Shown here: piece after piece, positions 18,454 to 27,859 of the stretch
Numbering within the stretch: position 1 is the stretch's first letter
Layout: each line of letters starts with the position of its first letter
The notes under the pieces: generated by a model
Databases searched by the model: none
Seen by the model: the letters and a program-made list of their open reading frames with translations, nothing else
What the model was told of the DNA's origin: nothing
Made by a program: the position numbers and the translations under genes
Assembly (NCBI RefSeq): GCF_016031655.1
Contig: NZ_JACCHQ010000034.1
Coordinates: 1 to 64,000, forward strand
Direction: 5' to 3'
DNA from: Bradyrhizobium glycinis
Lineage (GTDB): Bacteria; Pseudomonadota; Alphaproteobacteria; Rhizobiales; Xanthobacteraceae
Length of the DNA stretch: 64,000 nt

Positions 18454-20202
18454 GTGGCCCTTAATCCCTACTACGAGGACGAACTCTCCTATTTGCGCGA
18501 GCTTGGCGCCGACTTCGCGTTGGCCAATCCGAAGCTTGCGCCCTTTCTCGGGCGGGATGCCACCGATCCCGACGTGGAGCGGCTGCTCGAAGGCTTTGCG
18601 TTCCTTGTCGCGCGACTGCGCCAAAAGCTCGACGACGAATTCCCCGAATTTGTCCACGGCTTGTTGCGGATGGTGTGGCCGCAATATCTTCAAGCCCTAC
18701 CGCCCATCACCACCCTGTCTTTTGCCTTGAAATCATCGGCGAGTGCTGCGAGCCTGAACGTGCCGGCCGGCACGAGCGTGCGTTCGCGACCGATTGGGGG
18801 AACGAACTGCACGTTCGCCACCTGCTACTCAATTGACGTGCTGCCGCTTGAGATAATTGATGTCCAGCTCGAGAACCGGACAAGTTCCGCTCGCCTTACA
18901 TTGGGTATCAAAGCAACCGGCCAGCAAAACCTGTCATGTCTCAAAAAGGGCCGGCTCCGTCTTTTCTTCTCGACCGAGCGAGAGCCGCAAGCGGGACGCT
19001 GCCTATTGGCATGGCTGTGCCGTCACGCCTCGTACGGACATGTGACCGTCGCCGATCGACAGGTCGCCGCAATCGGCTCAGCACAGATCGCGCCCGTCGG
19101 CTTTAGCGATGATGAGGCGGTTTTGCCCTGGCCGCACAACGCTTTCTCAGGGTTCCGAATCATTCAGGAGTATCTGAGCTATCCGTCGAAATTTCTGTAC
19201 GTCGAATTATCTGGTCTTGAGCCGCTTGCAGCCCACACGGAGACTGAGTGCAGGCTCACCTTCGAGTTTCGGCGCCCGTTCCCTGCCCAGTTACGCATCG
19301 GCAAAGGCCAGATTTGCTTGAACTGCACGCCGGCAATCAATGTATTCAGCCATGAGGCCTCACCAATTCGGCTGAATCGGACCAAGACCGAATACCGCGT
19401 GCTTGCCTCGGGAGGGCCAAACTTCACCATCCGGTCTGTCGATGGTGTGACGGGCTATGTCCAAGGCCGTCCCGAACGCATTGAGTTCCAGCCATTCGAC
19501 CTGTTGCGCCACGATTTGCCGGGCGCCGAGCGCAACCGCGCATACTTTCGCGAGCGTATCCGGCCGGCGGTGGTCGGCCGGGGCGTTGATCACTACGTGA
19601 GCTTCGTTGACCGGCTCGACATCGGCCAACATCCGCCGATCGACGTCGCATCCCTGCAATTGACCTGCTCTAACGGACCCATTGCTGACCGTTTACCCAT
19701 CGGTAGTGTGGATCTGCCGACCTCTGATACACCTCGATCGTTGACCTTCTCCAACATCACGACGGTGGTTGCAGAAGTGCCGCCACCGGTGAGCGATGGC
19801 TTGTTGCGACGTCTGTTGACCAATCTGGCCCGCAACTACGGAGCGATGGCTAACGTCGATGCGTTGCGGACTGTTCTTGCCAGCTACGAATTTCGTGCAG
19901 TCTACGACGTTCAGGCGCGTCGCCGCCTGGAATTGTTGCTCGAAGGCCTTGATCAGTTCGTGAGCACGGATACCGATCACGTGGTGCGCGGCGCTCCGAT
20001 CCGAATGCGAAATATCGAGCTAGCCGTGATCGACAGCAAGATCGGTGGCGAGAGCGAATTGTTCCTGTTGGGAGCGGTACTTGACGCTTTCTTTGCGACG
20101 TTTGCCGACATCAATACGCTGCAGCAGTTTTCGGTTCGTGGCACGGAAAGCAACGCACATTACCTATGGCCAGCGAGAAGTGGATCGATGACGGCACTCT
20201 GA
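18454..20202 (+). CDS. tssF: T6SS baseplate protein TssF (ImpG/VasA)
   Basis: The 582-residue protein starts from GTG 18454, preceded by GAGG at 6 bases; the product begins ALNPYYEDELSYLRELGADF, the classic TssF N-terminus. FLGRDATDPDVERLLEGFAF and FPEFVHGLLRMVWPQYLQ follow. TssF forms the baseplate wedge with TssG and TssK. The gene overlaps tssG by 37 bases, consistent with co-translation. Confidence 0.95.
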   Translation: MALNPYYEDELSYLRELGADFALANPKLAPFLGRDATDPDVERLLEGFAFLVARLRQKLDDEFPEFVHGLLRMVWPQYLQALPPITTLSFALKSSASAASLNVPAGTSVRSRPIGGTNCTFATCYSIDVLPLEIIDVQLENRTSSARLTLGIKATGQQNLSCLKKGRLRLFFSTEREPQAGRCLLAWLCRHASYGHVTVADRQVAAIGSAQIAPVGFSDDEAVLPWPHNAFSGFRIIQEYLSYPSKFLYVELSGLEPLAAHTETECRLTFEFRRPFPAQLRIGKGQICLNCTPAINVFSHEASPIRLNRTKTEYRVLASGGPNFTIRSVDGVTGYVQGRPERIEFQPFDLLRHDLPGAERNRAYFRERIRPAVVGRGVDHYVSFVDRLDIGQHPPIDVASLQLTCSNGPIADRLPIGSVDLPTSDTPRSLTFSNITTVVAEVPPPVSDGLLRRLLTNLARNYGAMANVDALRTVLASYEFRAVYDVQARRRLELLLEGLDQFVSTDTDHVVRGAPIRMRNIELAVIDSKIGGESELFLLGAVLDAFFATFADINTLQQFSVRGTESNAHYLWPARSGSMTAL

Positions 20203-21152
20203 CGGCGCCCGACCAGCGCGATGAGCTTTCGGCATTCGGGTTCTTTTCGCTGGTTGCGCATCTCGAGCGGCGCTTCCGCGACGCTCCCCCGATCGGATCC
20301 ACCGACGATCCCGCGCGGGAGGCGGTGCGCTTCCGTGCGGCGCCAACCCTTGGCTTTTCTGCCGAAGAGATCGCGGGCATCAGACAGGCCAAGGCCGCCT
20401 GCGAGCGCGTGGAGGTCAACGTCAACTTCCTCGGGCTGCATGGCCCCTCCTCGCCGCTACCGCCCTTCTACACCGAGCGGATCCTGCATGCAGACGGCAT
20501 GGGATCACTCGGCGATTTCTTTGATTTTTTCAATCACCGTCTGATCAGCCTGCTGCTGCAGATCTGGCGGTACTACCGTCACCATTTGCGATTCGAGGAG
20601 GGCGCAACCGACGCGATTTCGGTGCTCATTGGCACGCTCTTTGGACTCGTGCCCGGGGAAGACACAGCCACGGAACGGGAATGGCGGGCGCGGCTACTGC
20701 CGCATGCCGGCGTCCTTGCCTTGCGCAGCCGGTCCGCCAAGCTTGTGGCCGGCTTGATTTCCAGCCATCTCAACATTTCAGCCCGGGTCGAGGAATTCAT
20801 CTGGCGCGAGATCGATATTCCGCGGCAGGCGCAGTGGCGCCTTGGCCGACCTGGTCTTGAGCTCGGCGTCGATACCCTTGCCGGTGAAACCATGCCGGAC
20901 ATGGTAGGCAAATTCCGAATTTCCCTCGGCCCGCTCAACCAGCAGCAGTTTCGGTTACTGCTACCCGGTTGCGAGGGCCATGCCATCCTTTGTCGTCTCA
21001 TTAGGGTTATTCTGCGCGAACCCTTGGCGTGGGATCTCCAGCTGGAATTAGCGCTCGGGCAGACACCGGAATGGGCGTTGGGCGAAGGAGAGTTAGGTTG
21101 GACGACATGGATCGACCCGCCCAATGGAACGGGAAGCCTTGTTCTATTGTGA
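20166..21152 (+). CDS. tssG: T6SS baseplate protein TssG (ImpH/VasB)
   Basis: The 328-residue protein begins inside the end of tssF. It has the family landmarks LGFSAEEIAGI, FLGLHGPSSPLPPFYTE, DFFDFFNHRLISLLLQIWR, FGLVPGEDTATEREWRARLL and a C-terminal region of normal length. It is the last gene of this T6SS block. The next T6SS gene (tagH) lies 3 kb away, beyond an insertion element and a peptidase gene. Confidence 0.94.
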   Translation: MASEKWIDDGTLTAPDQRDELSAFGFFSLVAHLERRFRDAPPIGSTDDPAREAVRFRAAPTLGFSAEEIAGIRQAKAACERVEVNVNFLGLHGPSSPLPPFYTERILHADGMGSLGDFFDFFNHRLISLLLQIWRYYRHHLRFEEGATDAISVLIGTLFGLVPGEDTATEREWRARLLPHAGVLALRSRSAKLVAGLISSHLNISARVEEFIWREIDIPRQAQWRLGRPGLELGVDTLAGETMPDMVGKFRISLGPLNQQQFRLLLPGCEGHAILCRLIRVILREPLAWDLQLELALGQTPEWALGEGELGWTTWIDPPNGTGSLVLL

Positions 21153-21360
21153 TTGTTTTCGAGTTGTTCGGGTGTATCACTGCGGTGGCGGGATACTGAA
21201 CCATCATCGCGCGTCACGGATCATCGGTCGGACCGGAGTCGCACCCAACCCGGTTAGACGTTGCCCATAGCGCGCTGCTGTCCGATGGCTTGTATGATCG
21301 AGGGACTGCTATGCCGGTGCACCGAGTCGTGTCCTGACTCCTTACGACCGCTAGAGCGTT

Positions 21361-22292
21361 TCACGTTTTGGCTGAAGCATAACTGGCGTTGGCGAAGTAG
21401 TTGGCGGATTCGCGAGACTGGATGTCTTGGACGAGGTGTCCGACGTGGCGCCAAGTGTCCTCGATGGTGCGCTTCTGAGCCTGCCGCATCCAGTGTTTGC
21501 TCTTGGAGAAGGCCTGTTCGATCGGGTTGAGGTCGGGCGAGTATGGCGGCAGGTACCAGAGCCTGACGCCAGCAGCCTCATCATCTGCATCATCTGCCTG
21601 ACAGCTCTCGACTTCTGACGATGTCGTCTTCGCGCAGGGTTGGCAGGAGAAGGTGCTTCACATAAGCGCGGAAGCATTCTCCGTTGATCGGACCATGGAC
21701 GACGCAGCGTGCCGTGAGTTGATCACGGCGGAGCGCACCGACGAATGTGAGGGTACGCCAGTGAGCGTGCGGAGCGAAGCCGCGTAGGCGTGCTCCTTTG
21801 GAGTCCCAGCCTCGCAAAGGGGCCATGTTGGTCTTGATCCAGGTCTCATCAATGAAGACGAGCCGGCTCGGATCGAGCCCGGCCTGCCAGGATTGCCAAC
21901 GCTGGCGCTTACGAGAGACGTCGGTGCGAGCCTATTCGAGAGCGAACACGGTTTTTTGAACCGCAGCCTTTCCCGGCGCAGAACAGCCAGACCGCATTGT
22001 GTGAGACCTTGACCCCACGGGCTGCCAGTTCCGCCTTCAGACCATGCAACGTCAGGTGAGGCGTCTGAGCGATCCGCTCCACGCTGAAGGCGCGGTGCGG
22101 ATCAAGCACAGACTTGCGATGACCGCCCATCTTACCTGGCGCAACCGAGCCGGTCGCCCGCTGCCGCTGTGACCACTTCACTACCGACGAGACCTCCACA
22201 TCAAACCGTTCCGCCACAGACCGGCAGCTCTCGCCCGCCAAAACCGACGCCACCACACGCTCGCGAAGATCCAGGAAAAGAGGTCGGGTCAT
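21361..22292 (-). pseudogene. IS630-family transposase, frameshifted
   Basis: Reading leftward from ATG 22292 gives MTRPLFLDLRERVVASVLAG, ESCRSVAERFDVEVSSVVKW and the helix-turn-helix region. A frame change occurs near 21950. The catalytic part follows (DETWIKTNMAPLRGWDSKGA, FVGALRRD, VVHGPINGECFRAYV). Another change near 21615 leads to YLPPYSPDLNPIEQAFSK and the tail ending NASYASAKT at 21361. Several shifts make it inactive. The element sits between tssG and the cysteine peptidase gene. Confidence 0.85.
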
Positions 22293-22456
22293 GCGATGCT
22301 GGCCTCCAATCCAGTCAGCATCTTGAACACAATCGGCCAAAAACCGGAATCCCCTCCGACTCAATTGAGCAATGAAATGCGCTAGCACGCCGTCACCTGC
22401 ATGCGCCGTTCGATGCGGATGCAGCGAGCGCGGATTGCCGTGAGGTCGCGAAAACC

Positions 22457-23050
22457 ATGTTGCTCAACCCCGACCAGCCCCGCCGCCGTTCGGCACGCCA
22501 TTTGCTCAACCCGGTGATAAATTTAGAGGGCTGTAGAGTGCTAAACGTAAAGCTGGATGTGCCGCTTGTCGGCCAACAACATGGCTATGGCGGCCAATTA
22601 AACCTGCGACGAGACTATGCCGGAAATGTACGACCGCATGGGGACCACAATTGTTGGTATGCTTGTGCTTGCATGCTGTCGTATTACTTTCGCCCAGGGC
22701 CTCGGCTGGGTCTACCTTCCGTTTGGGGAGCTAACGTAGGCATGAATAGATACCAGTTTGACTGGTTAGCGCGCACCGAAGGATTAGAGAGGCTCGAGCA
22801 GCCAGATGACGGTTTTACGCGTGATTTTATTGCAGCAACATTGATCGCACGAGGGCCAATCTGGGCTGCGCTATGTATGCCGCCAATCTCCGGGAACAAA
22901 ACACTATTGGACGGGCATGTAGTAGTGCTGACTGGTCTGATAGAAGACATGCTGTTCTACAATAATCCGTATCATCCAGCGCGTGAAGTGATCTACTTTT
23001 ACAGTCTCTTGCTCGACAGCCTTTTCGTCAAGAATCCCGACTGGCTGTGA
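22457..23050 (+). CDS. Papain-like cysteine peptidase (AvrRpt2/C70-like), putative effector
   Basis: The 197-residue protein has the spacing of small papain-fold peptidases: catalytic C66 in DHNCWYACACM, H154 in DGHVVVLTG, and N169/N170 in FYNNPYHP as the third residue. The segment VPLVGQQHGYGGQLNL precedes the cysteine. The general pattern is that of the papain-like peptidases that include the plant-targeted AvrRpt2. There is no signal peptide. The codon composition is less GC-rich than the neighbouring tss genes, hinting at recent transfer. A decayed copy lies at 51.7-52.1 kb. Position inside the T6SS locus suggests an effector, but this is inference. Confidence 0.65.
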   Translation: MLLNPDQPRRRSARHLLNPVINLEGCRVLNVKLDVPLVGQQHGYGGQLNLRRDYAGNVRPHGDHNCWYACACMLSYYFRPGPRLGLPSVWGANVGMNRYQFDWLARTEGLERLEQPDDGFTRDFIAATLIARGPIWAALCMPPISGNKTLLDGHVVVLTGLIEDMLFYNNPYHPAREVIYFYSLLLDSLFVKNPDWL

Positions 23051-23826
23051 CCTCTGGACTGCAACGCCTTCGGTTGCGAACGCCCGAGCGAAGACATCTC
23101 CTCCTGCTTTTGTATCCGATTGGTGACATCTAAGGCCAAAAGCCGCCGCGAGGCGGCGCGAGTGGTTGGCCGGGCATGGCGTCGAAGCGCGCTCCCTTTT
23201 GTCCGCAAGCGTGACTGTGACGTGTGATGGCTTAGTTGCTTGACCGTGACGCTCGGCGAGACAGCCAACGCCCCTCACCACGTGTGCGCGGTCTTTTCAG
23301 CCTGCGCGCAATCTTTTTGCGTTCGGCGCCGTCGCCTGTATCGGGGCGTTGTGCACCTCCGCGACGCCTAGACCTTGCCCTCCTAGAGCGGCTTTGTCTT
23401 GCCGTGAATGACGACGAGAATGCGAATCTCGTGAAGCAGAAAGCCGATCGGGCGCTACACCCGGACCGCATCTGCTCTCTCTATGGATAGCGACAATTTC
23501 AAACGGCCCGCGGCAAAGAAGTTTTCCTGCCAAATGCCGTCGATATTGAACTCCAATATGCGAGCTCCGGGCAGAACTCGCGTCCACAATAACTTGGCGG
23601 GGACCCGGACTTCTCGCCGCTCGTTTCAAGACGCAAGCACTGCCGGGTCGTCGAGTACACTGCCTGCCGCAAGCGGCGACGCATCTCCGGGGTCCCAGAT
23701 CAACACCATCTTGGAGTCAACAAGCTGCAGCTGTCCGTTTGGTCAGGGATAGCGGAGATGACGTTGGGCCGCCAAAAGTTGCCTGAGGGGCCACTTTGTC
23801 CGGTGTCTGACGGCTGCACGAGCTTC
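23051..23826. other. No recognisable gene
   Basis: Short ORFs on both strands have no motif. The last 100 bases lead into the promoter region of the tagH operon. Confidence 0.4.
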
Positions 23827-23921
23827 TGTCAGTTTAAGAACAGCGATGTCATCGCCGAACCAAAGAGTCTTATGTCCAATCAGTGGCTTAGATTGGAGTT
23901 GCCACTGGCACGGCCGTTGCT
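23827..23921 (+). promoter_or_regulatory. NifA/RpoN (sigma-54) promoter of the tagH-tssJKLM operon
   Basis: TGGCACGGCCGTTGCT at 23906-23921 is a perfect -24/-12 element (TGGCAC-N5-TTGCT). TGTCAGTTTAAGAACA at 23827-23842 is a perfect TGT-N10-ACA, the NifA upstream activator site. If transcription starts about 12 bases after the -12 GC (near 23932), the activator site is centred near -97, the normal distance. The leader to tagH would be about 280 bases. This predicts that the membrane-complex genes of the T6SS are expressed under nitrogen-fixing conditions. Confidence 0.75.
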
Positions 23922-24211
23922 ACTGAATCTGGCAACATTAATTGGCGGGGTGCACGTAGATGCATAAGACTACCGCGCTTCTTTGCTTGCGTTCGCATGC
24001 CCTTGTTTCTGAGAGAGAAAGCCGCGCGCGGCCTCCGATGCAGCCGAGCGCACGAAGAGACCTTCCGTTGCGCCGTCCGCCACCGGCGAATGAGATGATC
24101 GATCGGTCCAGCGACAAGGCCATCCAATCGAAAGTAATGCGGCCGCCACGGCAAGTCCGATGGGGCGCTCCGATAATCACGTGTGCCGGCGAGCAAGCCT
24201 GAAGGTGCGAG

Positions 24212-25933
24212 ATGCATCTCACACTCGGAGTCCTCGGGGAGAACGCCGCGACCTTGGGCCGCAACGCAACGCAGGCGTTTGGACCGGAAGGGGGCTCCAT
24301 CGGTCGCGGGCCTGGTTGCTACTGGCGGCTTCTAGATCCAACCAACACGCTGTCAGGACACCACGCGTTGATCGCATTCAATGGCGTCGGTTTCACGATC
24401 ACCGATACAAGCACCAATGGCGTCTACATCAACACGGTAGACGCCCCGCTGGGGCGCGGCAATACCGCGCCGCTAGCTGATGGCGATACGCTATACTTGG
24501 CGAATTACATCCTCTCGGTAATGATCGAGGACGATCCTGTCGAGGAACGACAACCGCTAGGCTTAACGGGGTCGAAAGCGGTGTGTGTCGGCCGGACAAC
24601 GCCGACGTTGCGCTCTCCTGCCCTGATCCAAAAGTCCGCAAACGCAGCCGTTCCGACTTCCGGACGGTCGGCTAGCGATGCGCATGTTCCGCTCGAACCC
24701 TCCAGAGTGAGCGGCACGCGCCAGATCTTCTATTCAGCGGGCCAATGCGAGTCGCCGGCACCTTATCTGCCATCATCGCCTGGAGACAAGCCGCTCAGCA
24801 GCGACATGGAGGCTGTGGACCCGACACTGGCTGATCTTCCTCGGCCACGATCGAGCGCTGCCACGACTCAGAGGCCATTCTCGCACGAGCAACCGGGAAA
24901 TGTCGGATCAATTCTGTTGTCATCGGCCGGCACGCCATTGGTCAAGCCATCGCAATCGCTGCCCCCTGCCCCCTCCAATGACAGGAGTGTACCGCCGGAT
25001 GGCCATCCTGCGCCAATCATCCCTGAGGATCTCGATCTTGGCGATCTATTGCCCGAGTCGGTCTCGTGCTGCACGCCGTCGGCGTCATCGCAGCGAACAA
25101 AGGTGCGCATCAATGAGCCGAACGAGCTCCAGATCGCGCCTAGGCCGACCGCCTCTCCTCCGGCGAATCACTTCGGGAAACTGCCGAATTCTGGTTCAAG
25201 GACGCTGCCGCCCGATCATCCGGAGATCGATCGGCGGCCATTGAGACTGAAGGAAACTGCTGCGCCGCGCGTGGTCGGCACTCCTGAGACAAGAAGCGAG
25301 ACAAGGAGTGGTCCTCCGCCGTTGCCTGCGACCCCTTCATCCGACACAGACGAACTGCAGGCGCTCTGGGAGGCGCTCGGTTTCAATCCGGATCTTGTGC
25401 CGCCAGCACAGCTTCGAGAGATTTTTGCCGAACTCGGCCGTGCGGTCGCCGAGATGACGGACGGGCTGCATTCGATACTGGCGGCCTGGGCTGTGCTCAA
25501 GAACGAGTGTGAAATCAGGCCGACGCAGACACCGGCCGGGAATGACAACGCATTACAATTCACCAAGAGCAGTCACGTCCTCCGCGAGGCGCTCGGAAAG
25601 GATCGCGGATTCCGGTTGCTCTCCCGGTCAGTGCGCGCAGGCTTCGATGACATCAAGGCCCATGAGCTCGCGGCAATGGCGGCAATGAGAGGCGCCGTCA
25701 GCAATGTGCTCACGCACATGAGCCCCCAGCGTATCGAGAGCGACGGTGCAATCAGCGGGCTTTTCGGCGCGCGCGTCAATAAGGCCAAGTTGTGGGACAG
25801 ATATGTGGAACTGCACGCATCGATGGTCAATGACATTGATCAAACCGCTCGCTCCTACGTCGCAGAAGAGTTTGCTCGAAGCTATGAAACGCAACGCTCA
25901 GAATCTGGCCGCAATGAAGGGAAGACGGCCTGA
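24212..25933 (+). CDS. tagH: T6SS-associated FHA-domain protein TagH (ImpI/Fha)
   Basis: The 573-residue protein has an N-terminal FHA domain at residues about 25-95 (GSIGRGPGCYWRLLDP, SGHHALI, FTITDTSTNGVYIN), including the serine and histidine of the phosphothreonine pocket. A long proline-rich linker (about 110-390) follows. The C-terminal domain typical of T6SS FHA proteins is at about 395-560 (ELQALWEALGFNPDLV, REIFAELGRAVAEMTDGL). Fha proteins bind phosphorylated partners and activate T6SS assembly; the Ser/Thr kinase at 32.6 kb is a natural partner. The gene's stop overlaps the tssJ start (TGATG). Confidence 0.9.
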   Translation: MHLTLGVLGENAATLGRNATQAFGPEGGSIGRGPGCYWRLLDPTNTLSGHHALIAFNGVGFTITDTSTNGVYINTVDAPLGRGNTAPLADGDTLYLANYILSVMIEDDPVEERQPLGLTGSKAVCVGRTTPTLRSPALIQKSANAAVPTSGRSASDAHVPLEPSRVSGTRQIFYSAGQCESPAPYLPSSPGDKPLSSDMEAVDPTLADLPRPRSSAATTQRPFSHEQPGNVGSILLSSAGTPLVKPSQSLPPAPSNDRSVPPDGHPAPIIPEDLDLGDLLPESVSCCTPSASSQRTKVRINEPNELQIAPRPTASPPANHFGKLPNSGSRTLPPDHPEIDRRPLRLKETAAPRVVGTPETRSETRSGPPPLPATPSSDTDELQALWEALGFNPDLVPPAQLREIFAELGRAVAEMTDGLHSILAAWAVLKNECEIRPTQTPAGNDNALQFTKSSHVLREALGKDRGFRLLSRSVRAGFDDIKAHELAAMAAMRGAVSNVLTHMSPQRIESDGAISGLFGARVNKAKLWDRYVELHASMVNDIDQTARSYVAEEFARSYETQRSESGRNEGKTA

Positions 25934-26442
25934 TGGCGCCGCAGAATACAGCCCATCGTTTGTCCGTGGTTGGCGGTGCGTTGCTGATGGCCGCTGCAGC
26001 CACCAATTGTTCGACTGACAAGTCGGCCAAGTCGACGCCGATAAAGTTCGTGATCGAGGCCGATGAATTCGTCAATCCCAACGTGTACGGCAAGCCGTCG
26101 CCGGTCGTCGTCCGCATTTATGAACTGAAGTCGACGACCACCTTCACCCGAGCGCAGTTTTTCGAGCTGTTCGACGATGACACCAAACGACTTGGGCCGG
26201 AGCTGGTGGCCAAGCGCGAAGTCGAGCTGGCGCCTGGCGATAAGATGGACTTTGAGCGCGATACGCCGATCGAGACCAAAAATATCGGCGTGATCGCGGG
26301 CTTCCGCGCGGGCAACGATGCCCAGTGGCGCTCAACTGCCGAAATCAAGCCCGATCGTAACAATAGAATCTCGGTAAAATTGACTGCTCAAGCAGTCAGC
26401 ATTGAGCACGAAGCCACTCGAAACTGGTGGAAACTCCTCTGA
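25933..26442 (+). CDS. tssJ: T6SS outer-membrane lipoprotein TssJ
   Basis: The 169-residue protein starts within the tagH stop codon. The N-terminus is a signal sequence (LSVVGGALLMAAAATNC). Cysteine 26 is the likely lipidation site, although asparagine at -1 makes the lipobox (ATNC) atypical. The body has VVVRIYELKSTTTFTRAQFF, FELFDDD and GDKMDFERDTP, the TssJ core. TssJ anchors TssM to the outer membrane. Confidence 0.88.
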   Translation: MAPQNTAHRLSVVGGALLMAAAATNCSTDKSAKSTPIKFVIEADEFVNPNVYGKPSPVVVRIYELKSTTTFTRAQFFELFDDDTKRLGPELVAKREVELAPGDKMDFERDTPIETKNIGVIAGFRAGNDAQWRSTAEIKPDRNNRISVKLTAQAVSIEHEATRNWWKLL

Positions 26443-26518
26443 CGGGTCCGTCGTGACCACTAGCAGCCGCCGGGGGCACATGCAGTTTTTGGAAAGTCAG
26501 CGAAGAGGCGACGAACTG

Positions 26519-27859
26519 GTGTCTGCGACAAGCAAACCGATCTGGTCCGAAGGCATGTTGGTGCGGCCGCAGCACTTTCAACAATATGACCGCTGGGTCG
26601 AACAACTAGTCGAGAACCGCGTTGCCGGTCTGCTCGGCTACGGCTGGGGCATTCGACGAATTGCCTTTGATCGTAATCTTCTGGCGCTTGGCCAAGTCGC
26701 ACTTACCGAACTTGAAGCCATTATGCCGGACGGCACGGCCCTTCATGCGCCGGAGCATGTCCGCCTTCCGACCGGACGGATCCCTCCACCGGCTGCGAAG
26801 AATCTGCTGGTCAAGATCGCGGTGGGTACGCGCCGGCAGGCCGGCAGCGACGTCTGTTCCGGGGATACAGTAACGCGCCGACACGATCAGGAAGTCTTGC
26901 AGATCCGGAATGCGACCTTGCCGGAAAAGGCTCCGGTCGATATCAAGGTTGCGTCGCTATCAACACAGCTCATCTTTGACGGCGAAGAACAGGGTGATCT
27001 GATCACGCTGCCTATCTGTCGGATCCGTGATATCGATCCGGCTCGCGCGATTACGTTATCCGACACCTACGCTCCGCCCGCCATCGACATCCACGCAGCC
27101 AAGTCGCTGATCGCGCTGTTGAACGAGGTCAGATCGCTGCTGCGGACACGCGCAGACGCCCTTGCTGCGCGCGCGGATCCCTCGCGGATGACGGCGGACG
27201 GAGCCGGACTGATTGATCTTATCACTTTATCGATCGTGAATGGCGCAGAAGCCGTGTTTGACCACTTCGCAGCAACGCGGTCGCATCATCCCGAAACGCT
27301 CTTCCGCGCGTTGCTGAGCCTGACCGGAAAGCTGTCGAGCTTCGTTGGCGATCGGCGGAAGTCGCAAGAGGTGCCTTCCTATCGGCATGAGGACCTGGAA
27401 AGCTGCTTCACGCCGTTGGCTCATATTCTGCGCGGGCTGCTGGCTGTTGTGATCGAGAGCGCCGCAATATCGCTTCCGTTGCAGGACCGAGGCTATGGCA
27501 TTTTGACCGGCCTGATCACCGACCGCACCTTGTTCCAGGACTCTCGGTTCGTTCTCATTGCCGTGGCAAGCGTTCCGGGCGAGACGTTGCGCAACCAGCT
27601 TCCGGCGCAGTTGAAGGTGGGCTCGGTCGAGCAGATTCGCGATCTCGTCAACCTTCAGCTCCCAGGTGTTCCGATTCGCGCGCTCGCCGTGGCGCCCCGT
27701 GAATTGCCCTACATCCAGAATGCCGTCTATTTCGAGCTGGACCAGTCGGTGGAGCTGTGGCGAATCCTGCCGCGCTCGGCCGCCTTTGCGTTCCACGTCA
27801 GCGGTGACTACTCGGATCTCCATCTCGAGTTCTGGGCCATCCGTAGGGGACGTACGTGA
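26519..27859 (+). CDS. tssK: T6SS baseplate protein TssK (ImpJ/VasE)
   Basis: TssK connects the baseplate to the TssL/TssM membrane complex. The protein begins with the family N-terminus (SATSKPIWSEGMLVRPQHFQ) and continues with AGLLGYGWGIRRIAFD, LITLPICRIRDID and the C-terminal QLKVGSVEQIRDLVNLQLPG and PRELPYIQNAVYFELDQ. The length is about 446 residues. GTG 26519 places the start where the family normally begins. ATG 26480 (13 residues more) is an alternative with no better ribosome binding site. The stop overlaps the tssL start by 4 bases (GTGA). Confidence 0.93.
   Translation: MSATSKPIWSEGMLVRPQHFQQYDRWVEQLVENRVAGLLGYGWGIRRIAFDRNLLALGQVALTELEAIMPDGTALHAPEHVRLPTGRIPPPAAKNLLVKIAVGTRRQAGSDVCSGDTVTRRHDQEVLQIRNATLPEKAPVDIKVASLSTQLIFDGEEQGDLITLPICRIRDIDPARAITLSDTYAPPAIDIHAAKSLIALLNEVRSLLRTRADALAARADPSRMTADGAGLIDLITLSIVNGAEAVFDHFAATRSHHPETLFRALLSLTGKLSSFVGDRRKSQEVPSYRHEDLESCFTPLAHILRGLLAVVIESAAISLPLQDRGYGILTGLITDRTLFQDSRFVLIAVASVPGETLRNQLPAQLKVGSVEQIRDLVNLQLPGVPIRALAVAPRELPYIQNAVYFELDQSVELWRILPRSAAFAFHVSGDYSDLHLEFWAIRRGRT

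Noticed and set aside
23960..24202. 80-codon ORF between the tagH promoter and tagH
   Set aside because: It has no ribosome binding site and an arginine/proline-rich composition without motifs, and it overlaps equally good ORFs on the other strand. It may be a leader ORF but is not supported.
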